Virus record (IMG/VR): IMGVR_UViG_3300043449_000526
Location: 1 to 28,737 of that record
Length of the DNA: 28,737 nt
Source of the DNA: a virus
Reading direction: 5' to 3' (one strand)
Each line of letters opens with the position of its first letter. Positions within the stretch are counted from its first letter, which is position 1. The translations under genes and the position numbers were made by a program. Below the pieces are notes generated by a model. That model saw nothing but the letters and a program-made list of their open reading frames with translations. It was not told where the DNA came from and made no database searches. Below, in pieces: positions 21,544-27,832 of this stretch.

Positions 21544-23058
21544 TTAGAACGCTAGCGCCTCTAGCTGGGCCTCGAGCCTGGCGAATGACACGTGGGCGCT
21601 ACTGTCGCCCCTGAAGCGCTGGATGCGCCAGTTGCGCATGTGGCCTTGCTGGAACCATGCTAGGCGCTTCTTGGTGTCCCCTATGGTGCCGACTGAGATG
21701 AACCTGTCCTGGCTCCACGATCTGCCGTCCACCGAATAGCTTGTGCTGATCTGCGGGTTGCCTAGTGCCGCTGAATTCGGAACAGCGAGCTCAAGCAAGA
21801 TGTATTCGCCATTCTCTTGCAGCAAAAAGAACCCGTTTTCTTGAAGCAGGCCGTTGACCACCTGCGTGGCCAGGGCAACGCTTCCAGTCAATGCCACCAG
21901 TTCTAGCTTGTTGAAGATGGCTCCGTTGCTCTCGTTGTAGACGATGAGCGTGCCGAATTCCCAGCGCACTTGCTGGTTCCAGTGGTGGCCAATACCCTGC
22001 ACAAGATACCCGATGGCGCTGGACTGCGGATCGCCGACCAGCCACCTGTTGTAGCACCAGACAATATTCCTGGCCCGGTACTGCGCGATTCCGGTGGTGG
22101 TGCTGACCAGAACAAACCAGACCTGCTCTTGCAACTCTCGCGAGGCCGATGCGTCGTAGACCAGCGTCTGGTCTGGCAGGTGAACGTAGAGGTGCTCGTG
22201 CGCCTTGTCGTTCCTGGCCTCTAGCTTTACCGTGCTTAACTGGTCTTCGGTGTACCGCTGAAGAATGTTGTCGATCTCTTGAGTGCTGACCTTTGTTGTG
22301 GTTGCGGAGACGCCAAGATAGATGCCTGGCGCTTCGTTCCGCCCGCCCCCAAGGAATGCCATCGAATCAACAAAAACGCAGCAGGCCTGAGTCCCGATGC
22401 AGCCCTTTTGAATCTGAGCGCCCTCGATCCTTGCGAACGGGAAAAGATCGGTGCCTATGTTGTTGAAGACCTCGACGGTGTGCCGATTGAGGGCATAAAC
22501 CTCGTTGCGAAGTTTAAGCAGCGCCACTATTGGGTCAGGGTCCGCTTCGCTTGACCCGTACTTCAGCGGGTTGACAGCGAATGGATCGTTTAGCTCTGTG
22601 ACGATCAGATATTGACCGTCCGTGGTCATGAAGTAGCCATCGACCCAGCAGAAATCGATCACAACACTAAGATCGGGGTCTGTGACTTGCTGCAATCCTG
22701 CGGTGCTGTTCCAGTAATACAGGCGCCCACCCGACGCGACCGCCAGGCTGGTGAAGCTGTAGTCAAAGGTCACCAGGTTGGTGACCGGGCCACCAACATC
22801 GCCAAGAACTGTTACCGCCCCAGCACTTGACACCGACACAAGTTTCGAGCCCATGACCCGATAGCAGATGTTGTTCCACTCGATGCCGCCACGGTCAACG
22901 CCTGGGCCTGTCCCATTGGCGACAATGCCATCGCCTGGGCGCAGGAAACCATTGCTGATGCCGCTGACCTTTGGGACGGGAACCAGATTGACGGGGTAGC
23001 TGGTGCGAATCTCCGGCGTGCCGTCAGTGTAAATTCCGTTCAGGATTGGAATTTGCAT
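21544..23058 (-). CDS. gp10-like packaged DNA stabilisation / tail protein
   Basis: The 504-residue protein matches the P22 gp10 family in size (472 aa in P22) and style: LNGIYTDGTPEIRTSYPVNL at the N-terminus, KVSGISNGFLRPGDG, then repeated beta-propeller-like blades (RLYYWNSTAGLQQVTDP, EVYALNRHTVEVFNNIGTD, AFLGGGRNEAPGIYLG). P22 gp10 forms the hub between gp4 and the needle and helps close the portal. The gene lies downstream of a gp4-like gene as in P22, with three small genes and one fibre-like gene between. Residues about 404-423 hold the LLQENG repeat, also found in the 44-aa gene at 23356. Confidence 0.88.
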   Translation of the reverse strand: MQIPILNGIYTDGTPEIRTSYPVNLVPVPKVSGISNGFLRPGDGIVANGTGPGVDRGGIEWNNICYRVMGSKLVSVSSAGAVTVLGDVGGPVTNLVTFDYSFTSLAVASGGRLYYWNSTAGLQQVTDPDLSVVIDFCWVDGYFMTTDGQYLIVTELNDPFAVNPLKYGSSEADPDPIVALLKLRNEVYALNRHTVEVFNNIGTDLFPFARIEGAQIQKGCIGTQACCVFVDSMAFLGGGRNEAPGIYLGVSATTTKVSTQEIDNILQRYTEDQLSTVKLEARNDKAHEHLYVHLPDQTLVYDASASRELQEQVWFVLVSTTTGIAQYRARNIVWCYNRWLVGDPQSSAIGYLVQGIGHHWNQQVRWEFGTLIVYNESNGAIFNKLELVALTGSVALATQVVNGLLQENGFFLLQENGEYILLELAVPNSAALGNPQISTSYSVDGRSWSQDRFISVGTIGDTKKRLAWFQQGHMRNWRIQRFRGDSSAHVSFARLEAQLEALAF

Positions 23059-23061
23059 GGC

Positions 23062-23349
23062 TTAGGTCCACTTCACGCGGTCACTCCAATACGCTGCGCT
23101 CATCTTGCCCTTCGAGATGTTCTCGGCGTGCCTGGCCTTGAATGACTCTCGGCGAGCCTGTGACGCCTTGGACTCGCCCTCCGTCTTCGGCGACCCGGAT
23201 ACGCCTTGCTGCCCGAAGCGAATGGTCTTCACTTGGTCGCCGGCCTTGGCCACAACAACATGGCTTTTGGTCGGATGCGATGGCGTGCGCTTGGGCTTGT
23301 TGTAGCCCGCGACGCCAGCCCGATCCAGTCTTGAGTCTTTGGCGCCCAT
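23062..23349 (-). CDS. conserved small basic phage protein
   Basis: The 95-residue, very basic protein starts MGAKDSRLDRAGVAGYNKPK and includes TPSHPTKSHVVVAKAGDQVK, TIRFGQQGVSGSP, SKASQARRESFKARHAENIS and finally AAYWSDRVKW. I recognise this as a conserved protein of many podoviruses, with the SFKARHAxNIxKGKMSxAYWxxxVKW end as its hallmark. Its function is not known to me. High positive charge and place between DNA-stabilisation genes suggest contact with packaged DNA or the portal vertex, which is inference. It ends three bases before the gp10-like start. Confidence 0.75.
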   Translation of the reverse strand: MGAKDSRLDRAGVAGYNKPKRTPSHPTKSHVVVAKAGDQVKTIRFGQQGVSGSPKTEGESKASQARRESFKARHAENISKGKMSAAYWSDRVKWT

Positions 23350-23355
23350 GATGCC

Positions 23356-23490
23356 CTAGTCAAGCAAAATATACGCGCCATCCTCTTGCAGCAGGAAGAA
23401 CCCATCCTCCTGCAACAGCGCTCCGGCAACTGGGCCGCCACCGATATTCCAGAATCGAATACGGAAGCGCAGCCGAGTCAGCGGGTACAT
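23356..23490 (-). CDS. 44-aa protein with LLQE-G repeat
   Basis: The frame from ATG 23490 to TAG 23356 encodes MYPLTRLRFRIRFWNIGGGP followed by VAGALLQEDGFF, LLQEDGAYILLD. It starts one base after the preceding gene's stop (TGAGATG) and fills the gap to the next gene. The second half is a tandem LLQEDG repeat that nearly repeats residues 404-423 of the gp10-like protein, at the DNA level too (46 of 60 bases, ungapped, by hand). Very small, but the conserved repeat and exact fit between neighbours support it. LLQE/LLLE-G repeats occur in phage structural proteins; the N-terminus is basic. It may bind the same partner as the gp10-like protein. Confidence 0.65.
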   Translation of the reverse strand: MYPLTRLRFRIRFWNIGGGPVAGALLQEDGFFLLQEDGAYILLD

Positions 23491-23491
23491 C

Positions 23492-23794
23492 TCAGAAGCC
23501 CTCGCCAGGCATGACGTGCAGGGACGTTCCGGCCGCGGAGATGTACGCCATTAGACTGTAATCGCCTGGCTTGGTGATGGTTACCTGCGCACCACCTGGG
23601 ACCGGGTAATCCGCCGTGGTTGCGACCACCGGGGCGGTTTCGCCAAAGCGGATGTAGCAGACATTTGCGCCGAGGTTGGTCAAGCAAACGGTCTGCGTAG
23701 CGCCGGTAACCGTTGCGGTGGCCGATGCCGCTCCTGGGGACACGATGACGCCACGGTTGTAGCCTGGCGAAAATGGGGCTGAGTTGTAAGGCAT
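23492..23794 (-). CDS. small conserved structural protein (beta-rich)
   Basis: The 100-residue protein reads MPYNSAPFSPGYNRGVIVSP, then ATATVTGATQTVCLTNLGAN, VCYIRFGETAPVVATTADYP, VPGGAQVTITKPGDYSLMAY and ends HVMPGEGF. Strand-turn-strand patterns with CLTNLG-x-NVCYIRFG suggest one beta sandwich, like phage head-tail decoration or joining proteins. Small proteins with this phrase are common in the virion operon of P22-like environmental phages. There is no evidence on its place in the particle. It lies 19 bases after a fibre-like gene and its stop precedes the next ATG by one base. Confidence 0.65.
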   Translation of the reverse strand: MPYNSAPFSPGYNRGVIVSPGAASATATVTGATQTVCLTNLGANVCYIRFGETAPVVATTADYPVPGGAQVTITKPGDYSLMAYISAAGTSLHVMPGEGF

Positions 23795-23812
23795 TGGGTT
23801 CGCTCCTGAAGA

Positions 23813-24268
23813 TTAGCCGATGCGATACCAAGAGTTGGTCGCTTGGTAAAAACGCATGGTGAAGAACGCATTGGCGGCCAGGGTGGTCGGCGCTCCGAAT
23901 GCCGCAGCAGCGCCGTTGAGCGCCAACGTGAATGCCGTGATGATCTGCGTGGTGGTCACCAGCAACTGCGTCCCGTCTGGCGTGCCGGTGTTGAGCGGGA
24001 GCGTGATCGTGCCAGTGGCCAGCGTGCCGGCTGGCTGCAGCAGCATCCACTGCTGCTCACTGACTGGAGTCGGGACCGTGATGTTGAACCCGGAGCCTGG
24101 GGTGTAGAGGTTGGTGGAGACGGTTGGCGCTGCAAAGACGGTCTGAAAGTACGCCAGCAACTGGGTAACGCTGACCTTGCGAGCATCGCCGTTGTTCGGG
24201 ACGTAGATCGGTAGAAGATCGCCGCCGGATACCTGACTGAGGCCTGCTAGTTGATTGATCGTCGGCAT
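23813..24268 (-). CDS. structural protein with fibre-adaptor N-terminus
   Basis: Starting at 24268 (AAGAGG upstream) the product has 151 residues. Residues 1-40 (PTINQLAGLSQVSGGDLLPI, DARKVSVTQLLAYF) resemble the adaptor at the N-terminus of the fibre-like protein at 12105-12881. The rest is beta-rich: NLYTPGSGFNITVPTPVSEQ, TGTITLPLNTGTPDGTQLLV, ITAFTLALNG, ending FFTMRFYQATNSWYRIG. Ending in SWYRIG again mirrors the other protein's SWYG. It lies between the gp4- and gp10-like genes, so it could be part of the tail hub where fibres attach. A longer reading from 24367 would overlap the gp4-like gene by 85 bases and lacks support. Confidence 0.65.
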   Translation of the reverse strand: MPTINQLAGLSQVSGGDLLPIYVPNNGDARKVSVTQLLAYFQTVFAAPTVSTNLYTPGSGFNITVPTPVSEQQWMLLQPAGTLATGTITLPLNTGTPDGTQLLVTTTQIITAFTLALNGAAAAFGAPTTLAANAFFTMRFYQATNSWYRIG

Positions 24269-24282
24269 GTGTGTGGCCTCTT

Positions 24283-24765
24283 TCAGGTGTATTCGAGCGG
24301 GCCGTCCTGGCCGGCCAGGGTTGGGTAGACAGGCTGCGCCAGGAATGGATTGTCGTAGACCCTCCAAGGCTTGTTGCCTGCGCCGGATGGCATGGTTCCT
24401 GGCATCTGTTGCTCAATCGGCATGGCGGCCCTGGACAGGAGGGTATTGTACGTCTCCTTGGCTGTCATCTTGGTGTCGGGCATGACCTGCTTGCCATAGC
24501 TGGGAGCCAGCTTCACGCCGAGATTGGTGTAGATCGCTTCGTTCGATGAATCCGGTACGTTGGTCTGCTCGTCCAGATCGCTATCCTGCGGGCTCGAGGG
24601 GAGCGGGTAGCCCAAGCGGATGCCGAGCGCATTCCAGGATGCGATCATGGTATCGAGTCGGCGCAGAGCGCTGTCGAGTTGCTCCGGCGTGAGATCAAAT
24701 ACGTAGGACGCCAGCCCGATTTCCTCGAAAGCCTGCGTTACGAACTGGCGCTTGGTCCATCCCAT
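24283..24765 (-). CDS. gp4-like tail accessory / packaged DNA stabilisation protein
   Basis: The 160-residue protein is close to P22 gp4 (166 aa). It opens GWTKRQFVTQAFEEIGLASY, then FDLTPEQLDSALRRLDTMIA and SWNALGIRLGYPLPS, the helical pattern of the gp4 family. NEAIYTNLGVKLAPSYGKQV follows and the end is flexible (YDNPFLAQPVYPTLAG). In P22, gp4 is the first factor to bind the portal after packaging and carries the ring on which gp10 assembles; muramidase activity has also been reported for it. Order coat, gp4, gp10 agrees with P22. It is separated by two bases from the upstream gene. Confidence 0.88.
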   Translation of the reverse strand: MGWTKRQFVTQAFEEIGLASYVFDLTPEQLDSALRRLDTMIASWNALGIRLGYPLPSSPQDSDLDEQTNVPDSSNEAIYTNLGVKLAPSYGKQVMPDTKMTAKETYNTLLSRAAMPIEQQMPGTMPSGAGNKPWRVYDNPFLAQPVYPTLAGQDGPLEYT

Positions 24766-24767
24766 GC

Positions 24768-25178
24768 TCAGACTCCTGTGATTCGGTGCTGGATCAATTG
24801 TCCCAGCTTTCTGTCCGGCGTGCGACCGTCGAAGCGAATGTCAAGCTCTCGCGCTTTGAGCTCAAGCTCTTGCCGCGTCGGTGGTGCGTCATCCTTCGGG
24901 GCTGGTGCTGCCGCCTTGGCCAACTCTCGCCAGTCTAGAGGCTTTGACGGCTTGTGCTTCTTGACTGGCTTGCGCAGCCACTTGGCCTTGATCTTAACCG
25001 GGCCGCTGGCCTTGTCGCCGGCAGCGATGATAGCCTCATCGGACGATGCAAACCAGCCGGCTGCCAGCCTGGCGTCGGCCTCCTCTTGGGTCTGCACGCC
25101 GATGATCTTGTAGGTGCCAGTGCCGCCAGGCTTTGGGATTTGCCCTGGCGACTGGTACAGCATGGCCGGGAGTTGCAT
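24768..25178 (-). CDS. conserved phage protein with C-terminal HeH/LEM-like helix pair
   Basis: The 136-residue protein starts MQLPAMLYQSPGQIPKPGGT. Then come GTYKIIGVQTQEEADARLAA and GWFASSDEAI, a small alpha/beta segment with a W-x-A-S style loop known in phage structural operons. A basic linker (KIKAKWLRKPVKKHKPSKPL) leads to a C-terminal ELELKARELDIRFDGRTPDR followed by KLGQLIQHRI. This end fits the short HeH/LEM-like helix pair often appended to phage proteins and is probably a nucleic acid or protein contact. It lies between coat-linked small genes and the gp4-like gene, so a head-completion role is likely but unproven. TAATG junction with the upstream gene. Confidence 0.65.
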   Translation of the reverse strand: MQLPAMLYQSPGQIPKPGGTGTYKIIGVQTQEEADARLAAGWFASSDEAIIAAGDKASGPVKIKAKWLRKPVKKHKPSKPLDWRELAKAAAPAPKDDAPPTRQELELKARELDIRFDGRTPDRKLGQLIQHRITGV

Positions 25179-25351
25179 TACTTCTTGGCCTTCATGGGCT
25201 TGGCTGTTTTTGCAGATGCAATGAATGCGGCCTTCGTTGGCGCGCCTTCGGCGCCTGGTTTGCGCATACGCTCAGGCGTCTTGCCTGCGGCCTTCTGGCT
25301 TGCAATGCGCTTGCGCTTGGCCTGAATGTTGGCGTAGAGACCGTCTTTCAT
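25178..25351 (-). CDS. small very basic Lys/Ala-rich protein (57 aa)
   Basis: The product runs MKDGLYANIQAKRKRIASQK, AAGKTPERMRKPGAEGAPTK, and ends SAKTAKPMKAKK. It is highly basic and probably unstructured apart from one helix near the N-terminus. The stop shares one base with the ATG of the next gene (TAATG), and its own ATG overlaps the upstream stop (ATGA). Proteins of this look (GLYxNI-AKRKRI, MRKPG-GAPT-AF) are common just after the coat gene in environmental podoviruses. Function unknown; neutralising or organising packaged DNA is conceivable given the charge. Confidence 0.65.
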   Translation of the reverse strand: MKDGLYANIQAKRKRIASQKAAGKTPERMRKPGAEGAPTKAAFIASAKTAKPMKAKK

Positions 25352-25518
25352 TTCTTGGCCTTTGCTGGGGCTTTACCGGGCTTTCCAGCCTTCATTGCAG
25401 CAGTCCTGGCGGTAGATAGCGCAACGGCAATGGCTTGCTTCTGGGGCATCCCTGCCTTCATCTCTTTGCCGATGTTTTTAGAGATCGACTTTTCGGAGTA
25501 GCCTTTTTTTAGGGGCAT
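25348..25518 (-). CDS. small basic protein resembling DUF6496-type phage proteins (56 aa)
   Basis: The product is MPLKKGYSEKSISKNIGKEM, KAGMPQKQAIAVALSTARTA, with a Lys/Ala/Pro-rich tail ending KAKK. KGYSxKSISKNI and PQKQAIAVALSTAR form the recognisable core: two short helices with the Q-A-I-A-x-x-L-S-x-A-R phrase seen in small phage and bacterial proteins of the DUF6496 kind. It follows the coat gene across an 87-base gap with two hairpins. AAGGAAGAA stands about 10 bases ahead of the ATG. Charge and place again suggest contact with DNA in the head, which is inference. With its downstream neighbour it forms a pair of small basic proteins. Confidence 0.65.
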   Translation of the reverse strand: MPLKKGYSEKSISKNIGKEMKAGMPQKQAIAVALSTARTAAMKAGKPGKAPAKAKK

Positions 25519-25537
25519 GGCAATTCTTCCTTAGAGA

Positions 25538-25583
25538 ATGTACATATCATACTCTTGATTAACTCAAGAGTATGATAGTACAT
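25538..25583 (-). other. long 20-bp stem-loop downstream of the coat gene
   Basis: TATCATACTCTTGA (25545-25558) pairs perfectly with TCAAGAGTATGATA (25564-25577) around the 5-base loop ttaac. Past a single bulged A at 25544 the stem continues with ATGTAC (25538-25543) and GTACAT (25578-25583), 20 pairs in all. It stands between the coat stop and the next gene of the operon. No T-run follows on either strand, so it is not a standard intrinsic terminator. Such a stem could be a transcript-processing site (RNase III type) or protect the coat mRNA 3' end, or be a DNA-level palindrome bound by a protein. Confidence 0.6.
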
Positions 25584-25596
25584 CAAGCGGTATTAC

Positions 25597-25621
25597 TTTG
25601 TTTAATTATTGATTAAACAAA
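25597..25621 (-). other. 10-bp AT hairpin spanning the coat stop codon
   Basis: TTTGTTTAAT (25597-25606) pairs perfectly with ATTAAACAAA (25612-25621) around the loop tattg. The structure includes the coat stop (25606-25608) and the last codons. It is made almost wholly of A-T pairs. With the longer stem 14 bases further on it makes a double-hairpin 3' boundary to the coat gene. Neither has a terminal T-run, so any terminator role would be weak. Confidence 0.45.
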
Positions 25622-26877
25622 AGTATACCTGACATTTCCGGCTGCTTGTTCACAACACCGAACAAGGTATCAAGGCGATACTTGATGACCATGCTGTCGA
25701 TATCGTAGAACTTCTGCATCACCAGTTCAACGCCCTGGTCGGTAGTAGCACGCATCACTGCGGTGCCAGCATCGGACGGGATGGCGTAACGGCCTGGCAG
25801 GATTTCCAGCGAGTCCTTTTGCCAGAACACGTTGATCGCCGTGGCGCCGGTGTTGAGCCAGTTCAGTGCCGCAGCGCCGGCAGCGGTAACCAACTGAACG
25901 TTCTTGTACTGCAGTTCAGCATCGGTAGCCGGTGCGGTGGCTGCAATGATCGGAGGGCTGATGACCAAGGTCACGCCACCGGCGGGAACGCTAATAACGC
26001 GGAAGGTCTTCAGTTGGCCGGTAGACACTTTGGTGATGTGATGCACCGCGTAGATACCGTCAATCGTGAACGCATCGCCAGCCACAACGCCAACCGAGTC
26101 GGACACGGTGACGGTTTGGTAGCGGTTGTCCACGTTGATCTGGCCGCCGACCGAGATCGAGGTAGCCTGTGGCACGTACTGAGCCTGGGCACCGGTAGTG
26201 TCGATGGTGGTTACGCCACCAGCTGCCACGGCGATGCGGTTGGCGTAGTCGAACTTGTAGGTGTCGAAGCCCGCGACCATCCCGACCTGGTTACGCTCGT
26301 AAGCGAGGTTAGATTTCGGGTTGCCGAAGGAACGAGTCGCCACCGCCAAGTTGCCGGCCATGCCGTTGTAATCGCGGCTGGACAAGCCCAGGAAGCGGTC
26401 GTAGTCAGGAACGCCCTGCTCGTTCATGATCGTGTCGCACAGGCTCACGTCGTCATAGTCACCGGCGGCGCCAACGATCGGAACCACCAGCGTGCCCTGA
26501 GCGGCTGCGGTGTTCATGATCGCCACGTTAATGTCCGAGGCTAACTTCTGCTTCGCGCTCTCGCCCAGGCGGCCCTCTTGCAGCGCATCGCGCAGGTCGA
26601 GGGTTGTCATGGTCCATGGCACCGTTTGGCTAAAGCCGATGGTGCTGGGAACCGACAGCTGAGTCATGTTCTGGTACGTGACGGGCGTGCCGGGTGCGCT
26701 GGTTTGCGACTGGGCGATGTAAGGCATCGGGCGCCAGATGGTGTCGTTGGTACGAGCCATCATTGTCTGGTCGGTGTTGTAGACCGAGACGTGACGCGAC
26801 AGCACCAGCAAATCCTGGAAGCCTTCGAGAATGTCTTCGAACGCTACGCGCTCTTCTTTTGAGAAACTATTGCTCAT
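25606..26877 (-). CDS. P22-type major coat protein
   Basis: The 423-residue protein is close to P22 gp5 (430 aa) and lies after the scaffold gene as in P22. Early motifs fit the family: SRHVSVYNTDQTMMARTNDT IW with MPYIAQ, then TTLDLRDALQEGRLGESAKQ KLASDINVAIMNTAAAQGTL. Residues about 230-310 (SISVGGQINVDNRYQTVTVS, GDAFTIDGIYAVH, LKTFRVISVPAGG) correspond to the inserted beta-barrel I-domain that P22 coat carries inside the HK97 fold. The C-terminal part (KDSLEILPGRYAIPSDAG, VELVMQKFYDIDS, YRLDTLFGVVN) is the usual coat end. It builds the icosahedral capsid. AAGGAT precedes the ATG. Two hairpins follow the stop. Confidence 0.93.
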   Translation of the reverse strand: MSNSFSKEERVAFEDILEGFQDLLVLSRHVSVYNTDQTMMARTNDTIWRPMPYIAQSQTSAPGTPVTYQNMTQLSVPSTIGFSQTVPWTMTTLDLRDALQEGRLGESAKQKLASDINVAIMNTAAAQGTLVVPIVGAAGDYDDVSLCDTIMNEQGVPDYDRFLGLSSRDYNGMAGNLAVATRSFGNPKSNLAYERNQVGMVAGFDTYKFDYANRIAVAAGGVTTIDTTGAQAQYVPQATSISVGGQINVDNRYQTVTVSDSVGVVAGDAFTIDGIYAVHHITKVSTGQLKTFRVISVPAGGVTLVISPPIIAATAPATDAELQYKNVQLVTAAGAAALNWLNTGATAINVFWQKDSLEILPGRYAIPSDAGTAVMRATTDQGVELVMQKFYDIDSMVIKYRLDTLFGVVNKQPEMSGILLFNQ

Positions 26878-26897
26878 GATAAATCCTTAGATTGAAA

Positions 26898-27743
26898 CTA
26901 TTTGGATGCCGCTCGCTTTTGCGCTTTGTACTGGATGACCTTGGTCATGTTGCCAGTCTTCTCCGCTTCTGCTCGCAGACGTTCTAGGGTTGAGTCCACC
27001 GCCCCTGATGATCGGCCAGTTCCTGACACGATTTTCTCGGGCGGCGGGGCTGCTTTGCGGTTCGTCACTTTTAAGTCCTTCTCCAGTTTCGCTACCGCAA
27101 AAGCAAACTTCACGGGGTCTGTAATCTCGGATAGCTCCTTCGCCTTCTTCAGGTTCTTGCCGAGTGCGTAAATCACCAGTGCCGGATTCTCGGCACCTTG
27201 TAGCACGACGCCTTGCTGGGTGATGCTGAAGAGCTCCTGGGCCACGGCCTCGGCGTCTTCAAAATCCTTCACTCGCAGTTCGGCTTTCGCCTTACCGTAG
27301 CTGTCCAGCTTGGACTGCCAGGCCTTCTGCTGAGTCATAACTTCAGCCTCTTGCCTGGCGCTTACATCGGCGGCTTTTCTTTTCAGATCAAACCAGTCCG
27401 ACAGTGCTACTTCAAACTTGTCCGCGTCGTAGTCGTGGTCCTCAAGCGTTGGCTTTTTCCCCAGCGTGACCGGTTTGGTCTCAGTCTGCGTGGTTTGTAG
27501 CTTAACTTGCAGATCGCGGTTTTGGCGCTGCAGTTCTCGGTGTGACTTGCGCAGCTCGCGAACCCATTCCGGTGCGTGAGTCTGTTCTTCGGGAGGCGGC
27601 GCTTCCTCCCCTATGGATACTACAACCTCCTCCTCGGCATCATCAGACTCTTCCTGGTCGGCAACTGGGTCGTTGCTGTCCTCGGTGCTGTCCTCAATAA
27701 CGCCAGTGTCTTGGTCGTCCTCTCCAATATCTGCCTGCTTCAT
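26898..27743 (-). CDS. P22-type scaffolding protein
   Basis: The 281-residue protein (P22 gp8 has 303) lies between portal and coat genes as in P22. The first 55 residues are extremely acidic and disordered (VIEDSTEDSNDPVADQEESD). The middle is helical and charged (WVRELRKSHRELQRQNRDLQ, DADKFEVALSDWFDLKRKAA). The C-terminus is basic (MTKVIQYKAQKRAASK), matching the basic helical coat-binding end of P22 scaffold. It directs assembly of the procapsid around the portal and then leaves. I start at the ATG 27743; the in-frame TTG at 27746 is less likely. A weak GGGG ribosome binding site lies about 10 bases upstream. Confidence 0.88.
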   Translation of the reverse strand: MKQADIGEDDQDTGVIEDSTEDSNDPVADQEESDDAEEEVVVSIGEEAPPPEEQTHAPEWVRELRKSHRELQRQNRDLQVKLQTTQTETKPVTLGKKPTLEDHDYDADKFEVALSDWFDLKRKAADVSARQEAEVMTQQKAWQSKLDSYGKAKAELRVKDFEDAEAVAQELFSITQQGVVLQGAENPALVIYALGKNLKKAKELSEITDPVKFAFAVAKLEKDLKVTNRKAAPPPEKIVSGTGRSSGAVDSTLERLRAEAEKTGNMTKVIQYKAQKRAASK

Positions 27744-27799
27744 CAATTGACCCCATCAAACTCACCCATTTAGAACGGCTGGGCGGATGCCGTTGATAC

Positions 27800-27828
27800 A
27801 TTCTGAACTATTTTAGAGCATCTGACAA
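27800..27828 (-). promoter_or_regulatory. promoter-like sequence before scaffold gene
   Basis: In the 89-base gap between portal stop and scaffold start, the minus strand has TTGTCA (revcomp of 27823-27828), 17 bases, then CAGAAT (revcomp of 27800-27805). These match the sigma70 -35 at 5 of 6 and the -10 at 4 of 6 positions. It would allow extra transcription of scaffold and coat. The match is modest and chance is possible. Confidence 0.3.
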
Positions 27829-27832
27829 TAGA

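Noticed and set aside
25819-26544. 241-residue open frame opposite the coat gene
   Set aside because: The coat assignment is certain, and the opposite frame yields a His/Arg/Val/Asp-rich composition typical of antisense shadows.
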